A DNA stretch of 30,934 nt from Flavobacterium psychrophilum (GCA_945872245.1 CAMBZB010000027.1:1-30934); one strand, 5' to 3'. Numbered from the stretch's first letter, positions 1 through 9,060 are shown. Translations and numbers: made by a program. The notes: generated by a model not told the origin, from the letters alone.

Positions 1-3000
1 TACTTTAGTGATTTTAACAAGAGAGTTAAGACCTACTAAACCAGTAACAGCAGGAGTTGGAGGATCTATAACTGCAGGAGTTATTATTCCATTAAAATGA
101 GGTGTGCTATTAGCACTTGTCAAAGTTAAGGATGTAGGTGCTTTAGGCACTGTGGTAGTCAAAGCAAGAGCTTTTGGTGCAGAAATACAACCGTTAGCAT
201 CTACTATTTTTACTGTCACTGAACCAATAGGTCCAGCTACAGTGCTTACATCTTCAAAACTAATAAAAGCTTGAGCACCATCATTTTCTATAACCGCTCC
301 TTCTGGAGCAGTCCAGATGTAAGAACTAGCACCTGTTGCAGTAGCCGTGAAAGTTACTGGAGTCGATGAACCGATGTATTTACAAATGTTTTTAGCCTCT
401 AATGATGTTAAAGCCGTTAGTGTAGTCGGTAAGTTGTTTACAACAATGGCTCTAGCAACTCTTGGTGAAGATTCAACTCCGTTAATTGTCTCTGTTACAT
501 AATACGTTTTTGTTGCTAAAGCAGTAGTTGACGTTACAGCAGCAGCAGTTCCTGAAATAGCAGTATAAAATTTCAAAGAGGTACTACCTGTAGCCGTAGC
601 AATTGTAGCTCCTTTACAGAATCCTGGGAAAGTTGCTGGGATTTGAGTAGTAGTAATCGTTAAATCTAACAACTCCGTCACACAATTTGTTGTAGTCCCA
701 GTTTTAGTACCACTTGAAGTATAAGTTTGTCCATTATTAGCCCAAGTATAGGTGTTCAAAGCAGAAACCGTAGTCGTGTTGTTTGTAGCTGGTGTCAATG
801 TTAAAGTCAACGTAGCCGTGTTGCATTCTACGACATAATCATAGCTTCCTGAAACAGTATACGTTTGACCGTTTAATGGCCAAGTATATGAAGTACCACA
901 TGCTGATACTGATTCACTTCCTATTGTTGTATTTGGAGTTAATACCAAGGTTAATGTAGCTGTATTACATCCATCAACAACTGTAACTCCAGATTGAGCT
1001 GTAGTGTAGGTTACTCCATTTGCAGGCCAAGTGTAAGATGCTCCCTCACAAATTGAAGTGGTTACACTTCCTGTTGTTGTTACTGGAGTGATACTCAAAT
1101 TCAATGTAGCCGTATTACATCCATCCACTACTGTAACTTCAGATTGAGTCGTAGTGTAGGTTACTCCATTTGCTGGCCAAGTGTAAGATGCTCCCTCACA
1201 GATCGAAGTGGTTACACTTCCTGTTGTAGTAGGCGCAGTGATTGTCAAGTTCAAGGTGGCAGTGTTACATCCTACAGTAACAACTTCTGTTGTGCTAGCA
1301 GAATAGGTTACATTATTCACTGGCCAAGTATATGTACCCCCACATTGAGATATTGTTTCACTTCCTATTGTAGTTGGTGCAGTAATTGTCAAGTTTAATT
1401 TTTGAACAACCCCGTCAATAGTTTGACCTACATATATACCAGATGCAGTATATTCCGTTCCATTCCAAGTATAGCTAGTACAAGCTGTTACATCAGTAAC
1501 ATTTGTAAAACCAAAATTAGCTACTAATGTACGAGCTCCAGTTACTGTGAAAGTATACGTTGGACTTGCCGATACTTGGATACCATTTTCAGTCCAGTTT
1601 ACTAAACCATAACCCTCTGAAGGAGTTGCGATAAGAGTAGCTGTTGAATAGGTATCGTAAGTTCCAGCACCAGATACTGAACCATTATCACCAGCTGTAG
1701 TAGCAATTGGGTATGAAGCGGCTGTGTATCGTAATACAAATCTACTATTATCAGTTCCGGCTGCTGCTGTAAAGGTGTATGAATTTGTTCTTAAATCCGT
1801 AAATGTTCCGGTCGTATTATCTTTAAGATAAATTTCTTGTCCAGCTGTAAATACGCCATCAAAACGGTCTACCCCGATAGTGTAATCTCCTGCTTGATTT
1901 GTTTTGAAATTTAAACCAACTTCGTCACTAGGAGTAAACGCAGGACGACCTTGAATTGTATATTCTTCATTGTTCACATTAGATGTTAAAGCAACCGGAC
2001 TATCGTTGATGTATTTACCATCATAGTTGTCAACTCCTAGAGTTCCATCAGCAACATAACCCACTAAAGCTTGACTGAAAACTCCAGAAGCATTAGTTAA
2101 GTTTAACCATACACGATCTGCAGTTAGTGTTGCAGGGACAGAGGCAATACGCATTGCATTTGTAAAGGTTAGGTTAGCGTTATTTTTGGCTTTAACTATA
2201 AAGCCTTCACCAACAGGAATTTCAGCATTTGTATCTGCAGAACTAGCTACTAAATTAGTTGCCCCTAATCGGCTGTACATGGCATAAGCCGATCCAGCTG
2301 TACTACTCGTTTTTCTGTAAAAATAGATACTTCCATCAATGTTGGCTATGTTAGCATTGATGAATGAATTAGCTATAATAGCTGAAGGATATGGATTTCC
2401 TACAAGATTATATCCCAAAGAACTAGAACTACCGTAAGTAATAGCTTTTGTGATATCTCCGTTATTTGTAATACCTATGAAATTCCCTTCAAAAGTTTGT
2501 GTTAACGGGGCAGTAACTGCATCATCCGGCATACTTATTAAATATCCTCCAGCAGTTGAAAAATCAGTCGTTGAAGGACTTGCTTCAGATACGAATTGAT
2601 TCGTTCCCTCATTATAATTTAAAAAATTAGTAGACAAAGTTGCTGGAGAGAAACTTTGTAAATTTTGATTTGCTATAGGCGAAGACCAAGCTTTAGAATC
2701 TAATCTACTTAAAGGATTACTATTTCTTTTTACAGTAATGGCTCCAGTATTAACAGTGTTATTTACTTGTCTAAGTCCACCACCACTATATACCACCACG
2801 CCTGTTGGTCCTGCATTGTTGATTAATTCATTATCAACTTTTACGGCTTTAGTAGCTTCAATAGATAAAGTTCCAGAGTTGATAGTAAGTTTTTTCGCGC
2901 TGAAACCACCACTTGCCAATGCTGAATAGTTTCCTTCAATTACAGCCTCCATAGCCGGTCCAGGTGTAAAGGCAGACCATACCGAACCATTCCAAACTGT

Positions 3001-3744
3001 AGTAAGTGAGTTGGTCTCTACTAATCTAAATTCTATCTGTGTAACCCTCCAAGACTGAGCAGTGGAAGAGTTATTAAAGATCGAAACCATATCATAGAGA
3101 GTTGATCCACCTCTAACATAAAGACCCAAACTGGCAACGTCTTTAATCATATTTGTACCCGTTTCAGGTCCCGTAAAATCTAGCTTTTTACTGGTATCTC
3201 TTCTATTTACAATTACTCCACTTTCAGCAAGTCCGAACGTAGAAAAGTAAATTCTGGTAATTTGTAAGGTCACCGATGTTGGTAAATTTGAAGTTGAAAA
3301 ACCAAATGTTATCCCTTCTCCATTTTCGATTCCCCAATTTGTTGTACCGGTAGCTGGTCTTACACCTATGGCTCCATCCCCAGCTCTATCAATACCTCCT
3401 GTAGTTGTAATAGCTCCATAAGTACTTCCAACAGTTTGATCTACAACAAGTCCTGCTTTTAACCTTACAGTAATAGATTTACTTAAAGCGTCTGTAAAGG
3501 TTACTGCCCCAGTATTAGATCCTAATGTATAATCAGGATCAAGAGCGTTAACAGTTGTAATTCCTGCGGCATCGAAAGTTAAAACGGTATCATCTTGTGC
3601 AAGAGTAGTACCCTCATCAGCATTAAGCCCGCCAATTGCGACTCCATTAGATGTCAATCTAATAGTATTATCTTGGCTGTATGTTGTAGCCGCGAAAATT
3701 AATAATAGGAGTACTAACCCCTTTTTTAAATCAAATTTTTTCAT
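1..3744 (-). CDS. Giant secreted multi-domain repeat protein, adhesin-like (partial, C-terminus off the left edge)
   Basis: The frame read leftwards from the ATG at 3744 stays open for 1248 codons to base 1, so the C-terminus is missing. Residues 1-23 are a signal peptide (Lys-rich start, hydrophobic LVLLLLIFAA, ending TYSQ). Residues 86-243 form a module that resembles the C-terminus of the lyase at 10818. Residues of roughly 245-675 look like the beta-rich body of flavobacterial surface proteins (motifs GNPYPSAI, NSRFVLRYT). Residues 676-745 resemble a divergent InlB B-repeat. Residues of roughly 751-1030 are six Cys-containing repeats with the core YTWPxNGxTYT, and residues of roughly 1110-1195 look PKD/Ig-like (SYIWTAPEGA, VDANGC). 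The composition is rich in Thr, Ser, Ala and Gly. A surface or secreted adhesin is likely. Such proteins often end in a type IX secretion signal, but that end is not visible. It is transcribed away from the PUL, so a role in glycan use is inferred only from position and the shared module. Confidence 0.85.
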   Translation of the reverse strand, partial: MKKFDLKKGLVLLLLIFAATTYSQDNTIRLTSNGVAIGGLNADEGTTLAQDDTVLTFDAAGITTVNALDPDYTLGSNTGAVTFTDALSKSITVRLKAGLVVDQTVGSTYGAITTTGGIDRAGDGAIGVRPATGTTNWGIENGEGITFGFSTSNLPTSVTLQITRIYFSTFGLAESGVIVNRRDTSKKLDFTGPETGTNMIKDVASLGLYVRGGSTLYDMVSIFNNSSTAQSWRVTQIEFRLVETNSLTTVWNGSVWSAFTPGPAMEAVIEGNYSALASGGFSAKKLTINSGTLSIEATKAVKVDNELINNAGPTGVVVYSGGGLRQVNNTVNTGAITVKRNSNPLSRLDSKAWSSPIANQNLQSFSPATLSTNFLNYNEGTNQFVSEASPSTTDFSTAGGYLISMPDDAVTAPLTQTFEGNFIGITNNGDITKAITYGSSSSLGYNLVGNPYPSAIIANSFINANIANIDGSIYFYRKTSSTAGSAYAMYSRLGATNLVASSADTNAEIPVGEGFIVKAKNNANLTFTNAMRIASVPATLTADRVWLNLTNASGVFSQALVGYVADGTLGVDNYDGKYINDSPVALTSNVNNEEYTIQGRPAFTPSDEVGLNFKTNQAGDYTIGVDRFDGVFTAGQEIYLKDNTTGTFTDLRTNSYTFTAAAGTDNSRFVLRYTAASYPIATTAGDNGSVSGAGTYDTYSTATLIATPSEGYGLVNWTENGIQVSASPTYTFTVTGARTLVANFGFTNVTDVTACTSYTWNGTEYTASGIYVGQTIDGVVQKLNLTITAPTTIGSETISQCGGTYTWPVNNVTYSASTTEVVTVGCNTATLNLTITAPTTTGSVTTSICEGASYTWPANGVTYTTTQSEVTVVDGCNTATLNLSITPVTTTGSVTTSICEGASYTWPANGVTYTTAQSGVTVVDGCNTATLTLVLTPNTTIGSESVSACGTSYTWPLNGQTYTVSGSYDYVVECNTATLTLTLTPATNNTTTVSALNTYTWANNGQTYTSSGTKTGTTTNCVTELLDLTITTTQIPATFPGFCKGATIATATGSTSLKFYTAISGTAAAVTSTTALATKTYYVTETINGVESSPRVARAIVVNNLPTTLTALTSLEAKNICKYIGSSTPVTFTATATGASSYIWTAPEGAVIENDGAQAFISFEDVSTVAGPIGSVTVKIVDANGCISAPKALALTTTVPKAPTSLTLTSANSTPHFNGIITPAVIDPPTPAVTGLVGLNSLVKITKV
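655..1491 (-). repeat. Six tandem 46-50-codon repeats within the giant protein gene
   Basis: The conserved YTW-x-x-NG core recurs with spacings of 138, 147, 150, 147 and 141 bp, seen on the plus strand as the recurring word ccaag at about 742, 880, 1027, 1177, 1324 and 1465. Most units carry one Cys before the core and one in a later CNTATL motif. The two units around 1010-1300 are nearly identical at DNA level, and the outer units are diverged. That pattern suggests recent internal duplication in the middle of the array. All units preserve the reading frame. Confidence 0.85.
3016..3489 (-). other. Module shared with the lyase at 10818 (residues 86-243 of the giant protein)
   Basis: The module contains the motifs GGIDRAGDG, IGVRP, WGIENGEG, LQITRIYFS, LYVRGG, SIFNNS and WRVTQIEFRL in the same order as GIDRSNNG, LGVRGG, TGIEKNEG, FQLTKIGFS, VFLNGG, SLFNTS and FRISGFEFEI at the C-terminus of the heparinase-like protein. 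I see this directly in both translations. I do not recognise the family. A beta-sandwich carbohydrate-binding or attachment domain is a guess from the alternating hydrophobic pattern and its placement. Confidence 0.6.
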
Positions 3745-3803
3745 AGTTTTTGTTTTTTGATGGTTAATAATTTGAATTCTTTTTTTAATCTGGTTTTCTT
3801 CAT
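3741..3803 (-). other. Possible 20-codon upstream mini-ORF overlapping the start of the giant protein gene
   Basis: An ATG at 3803 opens a 20-codon frame encoding a very basic peptide (starts MKKTRLKK, ends KKQKL). Its TGA stop overlaps the ATG of the giant gene in an ATGA arrangement. This geometry fits translational coupling. The start sits in the same sequence context as the real gene start 59 bp downstream, so it could be a relic of a duplication and not a working leader peptide. Nothing shows that it is translated. Confidence 0.3.
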
Positions 3804-3830
3804 AGTTTTTGTTTTTAATAGTTATTAATT
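3741..3830 (-). repeat. Diverged 59-bp tandem duplication of the translation-start region
   Basis: On the minus strand the stretch around the ATG at 3803 and the stretch around the ATG at 3744 share AAAAACAAAAACTATGA exactly. Similar flanks (TTAATAACTATT against TTATTAACCATC) lie before it and Lys-rich codons after it. The offset is 59 bp, which is not a multiple of three, so the two ATGs are in different frames. The exact repeat shows on the plus strand at 3741-3757 and 3800-3816. Confidence 0.6.
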
Positions 3831-3910
3831 TCTGGGTTTGTTAATAATTTTTTTTCTCATAAATTTCAGTTTTAAGCAATGGTTTTTTTTGATAATTTAA
3901 ATTTTTTTGG

Positions 3911-3978
3911 TACTTAAGAAAGTATGTGCCAGATTGATTATTAAAACTATATTTACACAATCAACATTACTTAAGTAA
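3911..3978. promoter_or_regulatory. Pair of palindromic TACTTAAG motifs, possible operator
   Basis: TTACTTAAGTAA at 3967-3978 is a perfect 12-bp palindrome. An imperfect copy, TACTTAAGAAAGTA, lies at 3911-3924, so the cores are 57 bp apart and share TACTTAAG followed by one base and AAG. Two related palindromes in a divergent intergenic region are typical of a dimeric regulator's sites. In DNA this AT-rich, chance is a real alternative. No regulator gene is in the window. Confidence 0.3.
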
Positions 3979-4180
3979 GGCTAAAAAAGGGATTTCAATA
4001 GTTATATGAAAAACTCTAATTAACAATGCAATTTAACTGCTAAAAATTCAAAAAATAGGGGGGAGAGAATCTTTATTAGAGGGGTTAATTCGTTGTATTA
4101 GTTAGTTATGTAGTTTTTTTTTCATAAAAAAATATAACCAAAAAAGTCAATCCTACCCCTTTAATTAGATTGTTTACACC

Positions 4181-4211
4181 TTGTGAAAAATTTAATTTAT
4201 TTGGATATTTG
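4181..4211 (+). promoter_or_regulatory. Candidate Bacteroidota-type promoter for the PUL operon
   Basis: TTG at 4181-4183 is followed after 20 bases by GATATTTG at 4204-4211. The latter matches the Bacteroidota -7 consensus TAnnTTTG at seven of eight positions, with the usual spacing from a -33 TTG. Transcription would begin near 4218 and leave a leader of about 50 bases before the ATG at 4271. The motif is short and the region AT-rich, so this is only a candidate. Confidence 0.35.
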
Positions 4212-4270
4212 AATTCTTAAACTTAAATCAAGAAAACCCAAGTAATAACAATTTATTTATCGATCAAACT

Positions 4271-5842
4271 ATGTCAAATAATCGGCTATTTTCAATTTTT
4301 ATTTTCTTTCTAGTTATCATATCATGCGATACCACATCGTTTGTAGAAAGTGATACCTCGGTTCAAAAACCTTATAATTTAAAATACATAGATGTTTTGA
4401 ATGCCAGAGAAGGCAGAAGTATATCTACTATTGCTCCAACTATTGATACTGGTGGTCTTATACCTGTGTATAAATTGGTAAGTGTAGAAAAAGCAGATGG
4501 TACGGTACTGGATGAATCCTATCTTAAGTTTGTGTCAATTGGTCAAACTATAACCAAAGTACAAAATGTTACTGATGTCAATGGAGATGTAGTTGGTACA
4601 AGAACTACCTATGATGCCTCTCAAAATGGTCGAATAAATATTGCCGATGGGAATAACTTTACCGTGGGGGATTATTTGTTCACCATTAAAGTTATTGTCG
4701 AATCTAATGGACAGGCATTGTCAACTGTTTTTGAAGATGCTTTTCATCTTAATGTTGGTCCACTGTTACCTTCGATACTGATTTATTCTCCAAAAAATCA
4801 AAATTTAGTTTTTGGAGCCAATAATAAAACAACGAAACCTATTATTCCTAACTCGAATCCAGAGATTATATTTGAACTGGGTTCAGATTCTGATAAATTA
4901 GTAATTGATAGTGCAACAGGAGTAATCAGTTTGTCGCCTTCTTATATACTAGCCAATGAAACACTAACTCCAACAGTAAAAATAATTAGTAAAATTAGTA
5001 ATGAGATTGTAAGTTTTACAAACGCCGTTACTTTAGTAATTTCAGATACTCCAGTTCCTGTTCCTATTGAATCTATTTTGTTTTTCTACCCTACATTAAA
5101 AACTACAGGTTCATATCCGACCGGTGGTGATGGATTTGGTGTACAAGTCGATCTTGCTGGAAACGGTGAGGATATTTGGGGTGAACTTGACAATTCAACA
5201 GGAAAACAATTTGTTGCTCCTCTTGAAAGACCAAAAACGAATACTGCGCAGACGATTTTAGAAGTTCAAACCAATAGAGCTACAATTACAGATCCTACAA
5301 GATCTTGGATGGTGGCTTCAACTCAAGATTTGACTCCTTTTCAATATGGTTTTAAACTTTCGTTTAATTATTACTACATGCCAGCTGCTCAAATATACAT
5401 GGCCGATGGTAGAACTCCAGTAGATATTGAGGTTTATATTTCTACAGATTACACAGGAGGTGATATTCAGGATGCAAGTGGCAACTGGTTGAACGGCACT
5501 TGGACTCAAGTGAATAGTGACATTAAATGTAACCGAAGTGAAGGTGTGAACGGTGACGGTCAATCAACGGGTGCGCCATGGGGGTCTGAATTTATCGGGA
5601 CACCTTATCCTGGAGATCAAAAAGGCAGCGATCCAGAGGGTAGAAAAAAACCAGGAACTACTTTTTACAATAAATGGGTTAAATGTTCTTATGATATTCC
5701 ACTTTCTCAAATTTCTAAAAATTATACCGTGGCATTTAAAGTTAACTCTTATTTCACAGGCTCCTTACTTAATAACACAACTGTCCCTGGAAGAGGTGGT
5801 TCTTTTTATTTTTCCGACTTCTATTTTGAAGCAACTGAATAA
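4271..5842 (+). CDS. Surface lipoprotein, probable glycan-binding protein (SGBP) of the PUL
   Basis: This 523-residue protein has a lipoprotein signal peptide with the lipobox IISC and lipidated Cys19. Residues of roughly 30-165 and 170-270 look like two cadherin/Ig-like beta domains (ending HLNVGP and TLVISDTP). Residues of roughly 275-523 form a larger C-terminal domain rich in aromatic residues (FNYYYMPAAQIYMADG, ending FYFSDFYFEATE). Ig-like spacer domains followed by an aromatic-rich C-terminal domain is the usual architecture of SGBPs, which sit on the cell surface beside SusD and capture glycan. It lies 53 bp before the susC-like gene, whereas SGBP genes more often follow susD. No catalytic motif is visible. 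I do not recognise a specific family, so the binding role is inferred from architecture and position. Confidence 0.65.
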   Translation: MSNNRLFSIFIFFLVIISCDTTSFVESDTSVQKPYNLKYIDVLNAREGRSISTIAPTIDTGGLIPVYKLVSVEKADGTVLDESYLKFVSIGQTITKVQNVTDVNGDVVGTRTTYDASQNGRINIADGNNFTVGDYLFTIKVIVESNGQALSTVFEDAFHLNVGPLLPSILIYSPKNQNLVFGANNKTTKPIIPNSNPEIIFELGSDSDKLVIDSATGVISLSPSYILANETLTPTVKIISKISNEIVSFTNAVTLVISDTPVPVPIESILFFYPTLKTTGSYPTGGDGFGVQVDLAGNGEDIWGELDNSTGKQFVAPLERPKTNTAQTILEVQTNRATITDPTRSWMVASTQDLTPFQYGFKLSFNYYYMPAAQIYMADGRTPVDIEVYISTDYTGGDIQDASGNWLNGTWTQVNSDIKCNRSEGVNGDGQSTGAPWGSEFIGTPYPGDQKGSDPEGRKKPGTTFYNKWVKCSYDIPLSQISKNYTVAFKVNSYFTGSLLNNTTVPGRGGSFYFSDFYFEATE

Positions 5843-5895
5843 TACACCATACTTTATATCCTAACCAAATAATAAATTACATTAAATTCAAAAAA

Positions 5896-8800
5896 ATGAA
5901 ACTAATTAAATTAACAATACTATTTTTTATTTTCTCAACGGCCACTGTTTTCGGACAAAAGACTGTAATAGGAAAAGTTACAGACAACAGAGGTATTCCA
6001 ATTCCTGGCGCAAATGTGATTGTCAAAGGAAATCCAAAAGGTACAGTTACAGACCCTTTTGGCGAGTATAAACTTGAAAATGTTAAACCTTCTAACATTT
6101 TAGTTTTTTCATTCGTAGGTTTTCAGAATTTGGAAATAAAAGTATTGGAGCAGCAAACAATTAATATTAAGCTCAAAGAAGATTCGCAACAACTGGATGA
6201 GATAGTAGTAATTGGGTATGACGCCGTCAAGAAAAAAGATGTTACTGGATCGGTTGCTAAAATTAATACTTCGGATCTTGCTAAAACTGCAACAGGAAAC
6301 TTTGACCAAGCATTACAAGGAAGAGCTGCTGGAATTCAAGTGACATCTAATGACGGAACTCCTGGGGATGCTCTTGAAATTGTGATTAGGGGAGGGAATT
6401 CGATTACGGGTTCAAATGCTCCATTGTATGTTATTGATGGGATTCCTTTTGAAAATTTTGATCCAGGAAGTATCAGTACCAGAGATATTAAGAGTTTTGA
6501 TGTCTTGAAGGATGCCTCTGCGACTGCCATTTACGGATCTAGAGGGGCAAACGGGGTAATTATAATTAATACAAATAGCGGAAGAACTGACGGAAAATTT
6601 GAAGTCAAGCTAAGTACCAGTTTAGGAGTACAATATATACCCTTTAGATTAGAAGTTATGGGGCCTTATGATTATGTAAAATATCAAGAAACTATTGCTT
6701 ATGCCAACGATAGTTTCGTGCCGGGTACTAATGTTGCATTATTTTTAAATACCTGGGGTGATCCTGAGCGATATCGAAATGCAAAGGGAATTGATAGACA
6801 GGGTCAAATTTTTCGAGAAGCAACAATGCAAAACAATACGATTTCATTGAGTGGGGGAACAAAAAAGGGTTCGATTTTTTACAGTGGTTCATTTCTAGAT
6901 CAAGAAGGTACTCTTATTACTACTGGATTTAAAAAGTATAATAATAGATTAAAATTTACCAGTGAAGCCAATGAAAATTTGAAATTCAACGGTCAATTAA
7001 CTTATAGTAAGACCATGCAAGAGGGGTTACAAGTATCTGGAAATAAAGTAAACAGTGTGATTAGAGATGCTATTTCGTTTAGACCAGTAAATCCTTTGGG
7101 AGCTGACCAAGAGGAGGAAGAAGAAGATCTCCAAAATCAAGATCAATATCTTTTTGATCCTGAAAAATCGCTAAACAATACCCAAAGAACTAATGGTAAC
7201 GATGAGTTCACAACAACTTTAGGGTTAAATTATAGTTTCTTAAAAAAATTCACATTAAATATTAGCGGAAATTACTGGACTAGATTTAACAAACAAACCT
7301 TGTTTTACAAAGCAGGTACACAAGAGGCAGACAGATCAAACCGTGGTATAAACGGAACCATTACAACCGCTAGAACATCTACCGCTTCAACCTCAAATAC
7401 CTTGAAATTTAAAGATGTAAAAGGGAAGCATAAGTATGATGCCTTGTTAGGTTATGAAGCTCAGTCAAGAAATATAACAACTTCAAGATTACAAAATACT
7501 AATTTGCCAACTGATATCTTTGGTATTGATAATTTAGGAATTGGTACAGGCGCGACTATTGCTAATTCATCCTATTCTGAAAATTCCATAATGTCTTACT
7601 TCGGAAGGCTTAACTATGAATTCAATAGCAAATACATTGCAACAGTTAATTTTAGATCTGATGCCTCGTCAAAATTTAGAAAAGAAAATAGATGGGGCTA
7701 TTTTCCCTCATTTTCATCTGCCTGGAGAGTATCTAAAGAAGACTTTATGAGTTCTTTAGATTTTATAACAGACTTAAAACTAAGAGCTGGTTGGGGGAAA
7801 ACAGGGAATGACCGTGTAGGGGATTACGATGCATTTAATTTATATACAGTTGACGCATCAAGTGGTTATGTTTTGGGAAGTAATCAAACTTTTTATCCTG
7901 GCGCTTATCAATCAAATATTGCAGTGCCAGATTTAAGATGGGAATCCACCTCACAAACCAACTTAGGAATAGATTTGAATTTGTTCAAGAAAATCAATTT
8001 AACAATCGACTATTACTTTAAAAGAACAAAAGATTTATTGTTAGATGCAGAAACCTCTCCAAGTACAGGATTTGATAGAGTACAGCAAAATGTTGGAGAA
8101 GTAACAAACAAAGGTCTTGAAATCACTATTGAATCTAAAAATATTAAAACCGAAAATTTTGAATGGGATACCAATTTTAATATATCATTTAACAAAACAA
8201 ATACAGTTAGATTAAATAATGGTCAAGCCGAAATTTTAACCGATCCTGAGTGGGATACCCAGTTTATGCAAAATGAATACCAATATGTAACACGAGTAAA
8301 TAATCCTGTGGGAATGATTTACGGTTTAGAATTTGATGGAATTTATCAAATTGATGATTTTATTTTAACCAATGGCGGGAGTTATGATTTGAAATCCGGA
8401 ATACCATCCTATCGTACACAAATGCAACCTGGAATGGTAAAGTTCAAAGATCAATTAACCGTAGACACTAACTCTGATGGCATTGCGGATGCTGGTGATG
8501 GTATTATAAATGATTTGGATAGAAAAATAATTGGTAATCCTCAGCCTAAACATACCGGTGGATTTTTAAATAACTTTAGATACAAGTCTTTTGATTTGCA
8601 AATATTATTTCAGTGGGCTTTTGATTTCGATATATTAAATGGAAACGAATCACAATTTGGTAGTATTTATAACCAAACCCGAAACGGTTTCAGTTCTCTA
8701 TCCGATATTTGGACTCCAACAAATACCGACACTAGTATCGGCGGTATGAGATATAATGGAATTAACACAACGACACCAATGGGATACAAATTAGATTCTC

Positions 8801-9060
8801 GTTTTGTCGATGATGGATCTTATTTGAAACTTAAAACAATTGTTTTAGGATACAATCTTCCTAAAAGTGTTCTAAAAAAGTTGAAGCTAACCAATTTTAG
8901 AATTTCAGTTGCTGCACAAAACCTTTACAGATGGACTAGCTATAAAGGCTATGATCCAGATGTATCTGTGGGTCGTTACGGAGCATTGACTCCAGGACTA
9001 GACTACTCTGCCTATCCACAAAGTGCCACAGTAACTGGAGGAATAGACGTAACTTTTTAA
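5896..9060 (+). CDS. SusC/RagA-family TonB-linked outer membrane transporter
   Basis: This 1054-residue outer membrane protein imports oligosaccharides released at the cell surface, powered by TonB. A signal peptide (about 1-21, ending ATVFGQ) precedes a carboxypeptidase-regulatory-like domain (VIGKVTDNRGIPIPGANV, GTVTDPFGEYKL). Next come the SusC signature LDEIVVIGYD and a plug domain (GRAAGIQV, YVIDGIPF, DVLKDASATAIYGSRGANG). The remainder is a beta-barrel with alternating hydrophobic strands, ending in a terminal aromatic (GGIDVTF). The length is normal for the family. An acidic run, DQEEEEED at residues 404-411, lies in what should be a barrel loop and is slightly unusual. The gene is followed 28 bp later by its susD-like partner. 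The bound glycan cannot be read from the sequence. Confidence 0.97.
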   Translation: MKLIKLTILFFIFSTATVFGQKTVIGKVTDNRGIPIPGANVIVKGNPKGTVTDPFGEYKLENVKPSNILVFSFVGFQNLEIKVLEQQTINIKLKEDSQQLDEIVVIGYDAVKKKDVTGSVAKINTSDLAKTATGNFDQALQGRAAGIQVTSNDGTPGDALEIVIRGGNSITGSNAPLYVIDGIPFENFDPGSISTRDIKSFDVLKDASATAIYGSRGANGVIIINTNSGRTDGKFEVKLSTSLGVQYIPFRLEVMGPYDYVKYQETIAYANDSFVPGTNVALFLNTWGDPERYRNAKGIDRQGQIFREATMQNNTISLSGGTKKGSIFYSGSFLDQEGTLITTGFKKYNNRLKFTSEANENLKFNGQLTYSKTMQEGLQVSGNKVNSVIRDAISFRPVNPLGADQEEEEEDLQNQDQYLFDPEKSLNNTQRTNGNDEFTTTLGLNYSFLKKFTLNISGNYWTRFNKQTLFYKAGTQEADRSNRGINGTITTARTSTASTSNTLKFKDVKGKHKYDALLGYEAQSRNITTSRLQNTNLPTDIFGIDNLGIGTGATIANSSYSENSIMSYFGRLNYEFNSKYIATVNFRSDASSKFRKENRWGYFPSFSSAWRVSKEDFMSSLDFITDLKLRAGWGKTGNDRVGDYDAFNLYTVDASSGYVLGSNQTFYPGAYQSNIAVPDLRWESTSQTNLGIDLNLFKKINLTIDYYFKRTKDLLLDAETSPSTGFDRVQQNVGEVTNKGLEITIESKNIKTENFEWDTNFNISFNKTNTVRLNNGQAEILTDPEWDTQFMQNEYQYVTRVNNPVGMIYGLEFDGIYQIDDFILTNGGSYDLKSGIPSYRTQMQPGMVKFKDQLTVDTNSDGIADAGDGIINDLDRKIIGNPQPKHTGGFLNNFRYKSFDLQILFQWAFDFDILNGNESQFGSIYNQTRNGFSSLSDIWTPTNTDTSIGGMRYNGINTTTPMGYKLDSRFVDDGSYLKLKTIVLGYNLPKSVLKKLKLTNFRISVAAQNLYRWTSYKGYDPDVSVGRYGALTPGLDYSAYPQSATVTGGIDVTF

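Larger units (their letters stand above)
3745..4270. other. Divergent AT-rich intergenic region between the giant protein gene and the PUL
   Basis: These 526 bp contain no convincing gene beyond the mini-ORF. They hold the duplicated start region (3741-3830), a pair of related TACTTAAG motifs (3911-3924 and 3967-3978), long A/T runs, and a candidate promoter for the PUL at 4181-4211. Regulatory signals for both transcription directions must lie here unless the PUL is read from elsewhere. I see no hairpin strong enough to call a terminator and no riboswitch pattern. Confidence 0.6.

Noticed and set aside
1144..1398. Plus-strand open frame of 84 codons opposite the repeat array
   Set aside because: It lies wholly inside the minus-strand giant gene and its Cys/Ser-rich translation is the antisense shadow of the repeats.
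655..1491. Regularly spaced repeats considered as a CRISPR array
   Set aside because: The repeats are about 140-150 bp apart, coding throughout, with diverged repeats and no unique spacers.
2738..2929. Plus-strand open frame of 63 codons
   Set aside because: Antisense to the giant protein gene, with no signal peptide logic or gene context of its own.
4078..4165. GGGGT and ACCCC words as possible stem of a terminator or leader hairpin
   Set aside because: The complementary part is only about five bases, with a loop of roughly 70 bases, and no T-run follows in a useful place.
5553..5864. Plus-strand open frame of 103 codons over the end of the surface lipoprotein gene
   Set aside because: It is a +1-type shadow of the lipoprotein's coding sequence; the lipoprotein frame has a convincing domain pattern up to its stop codon.
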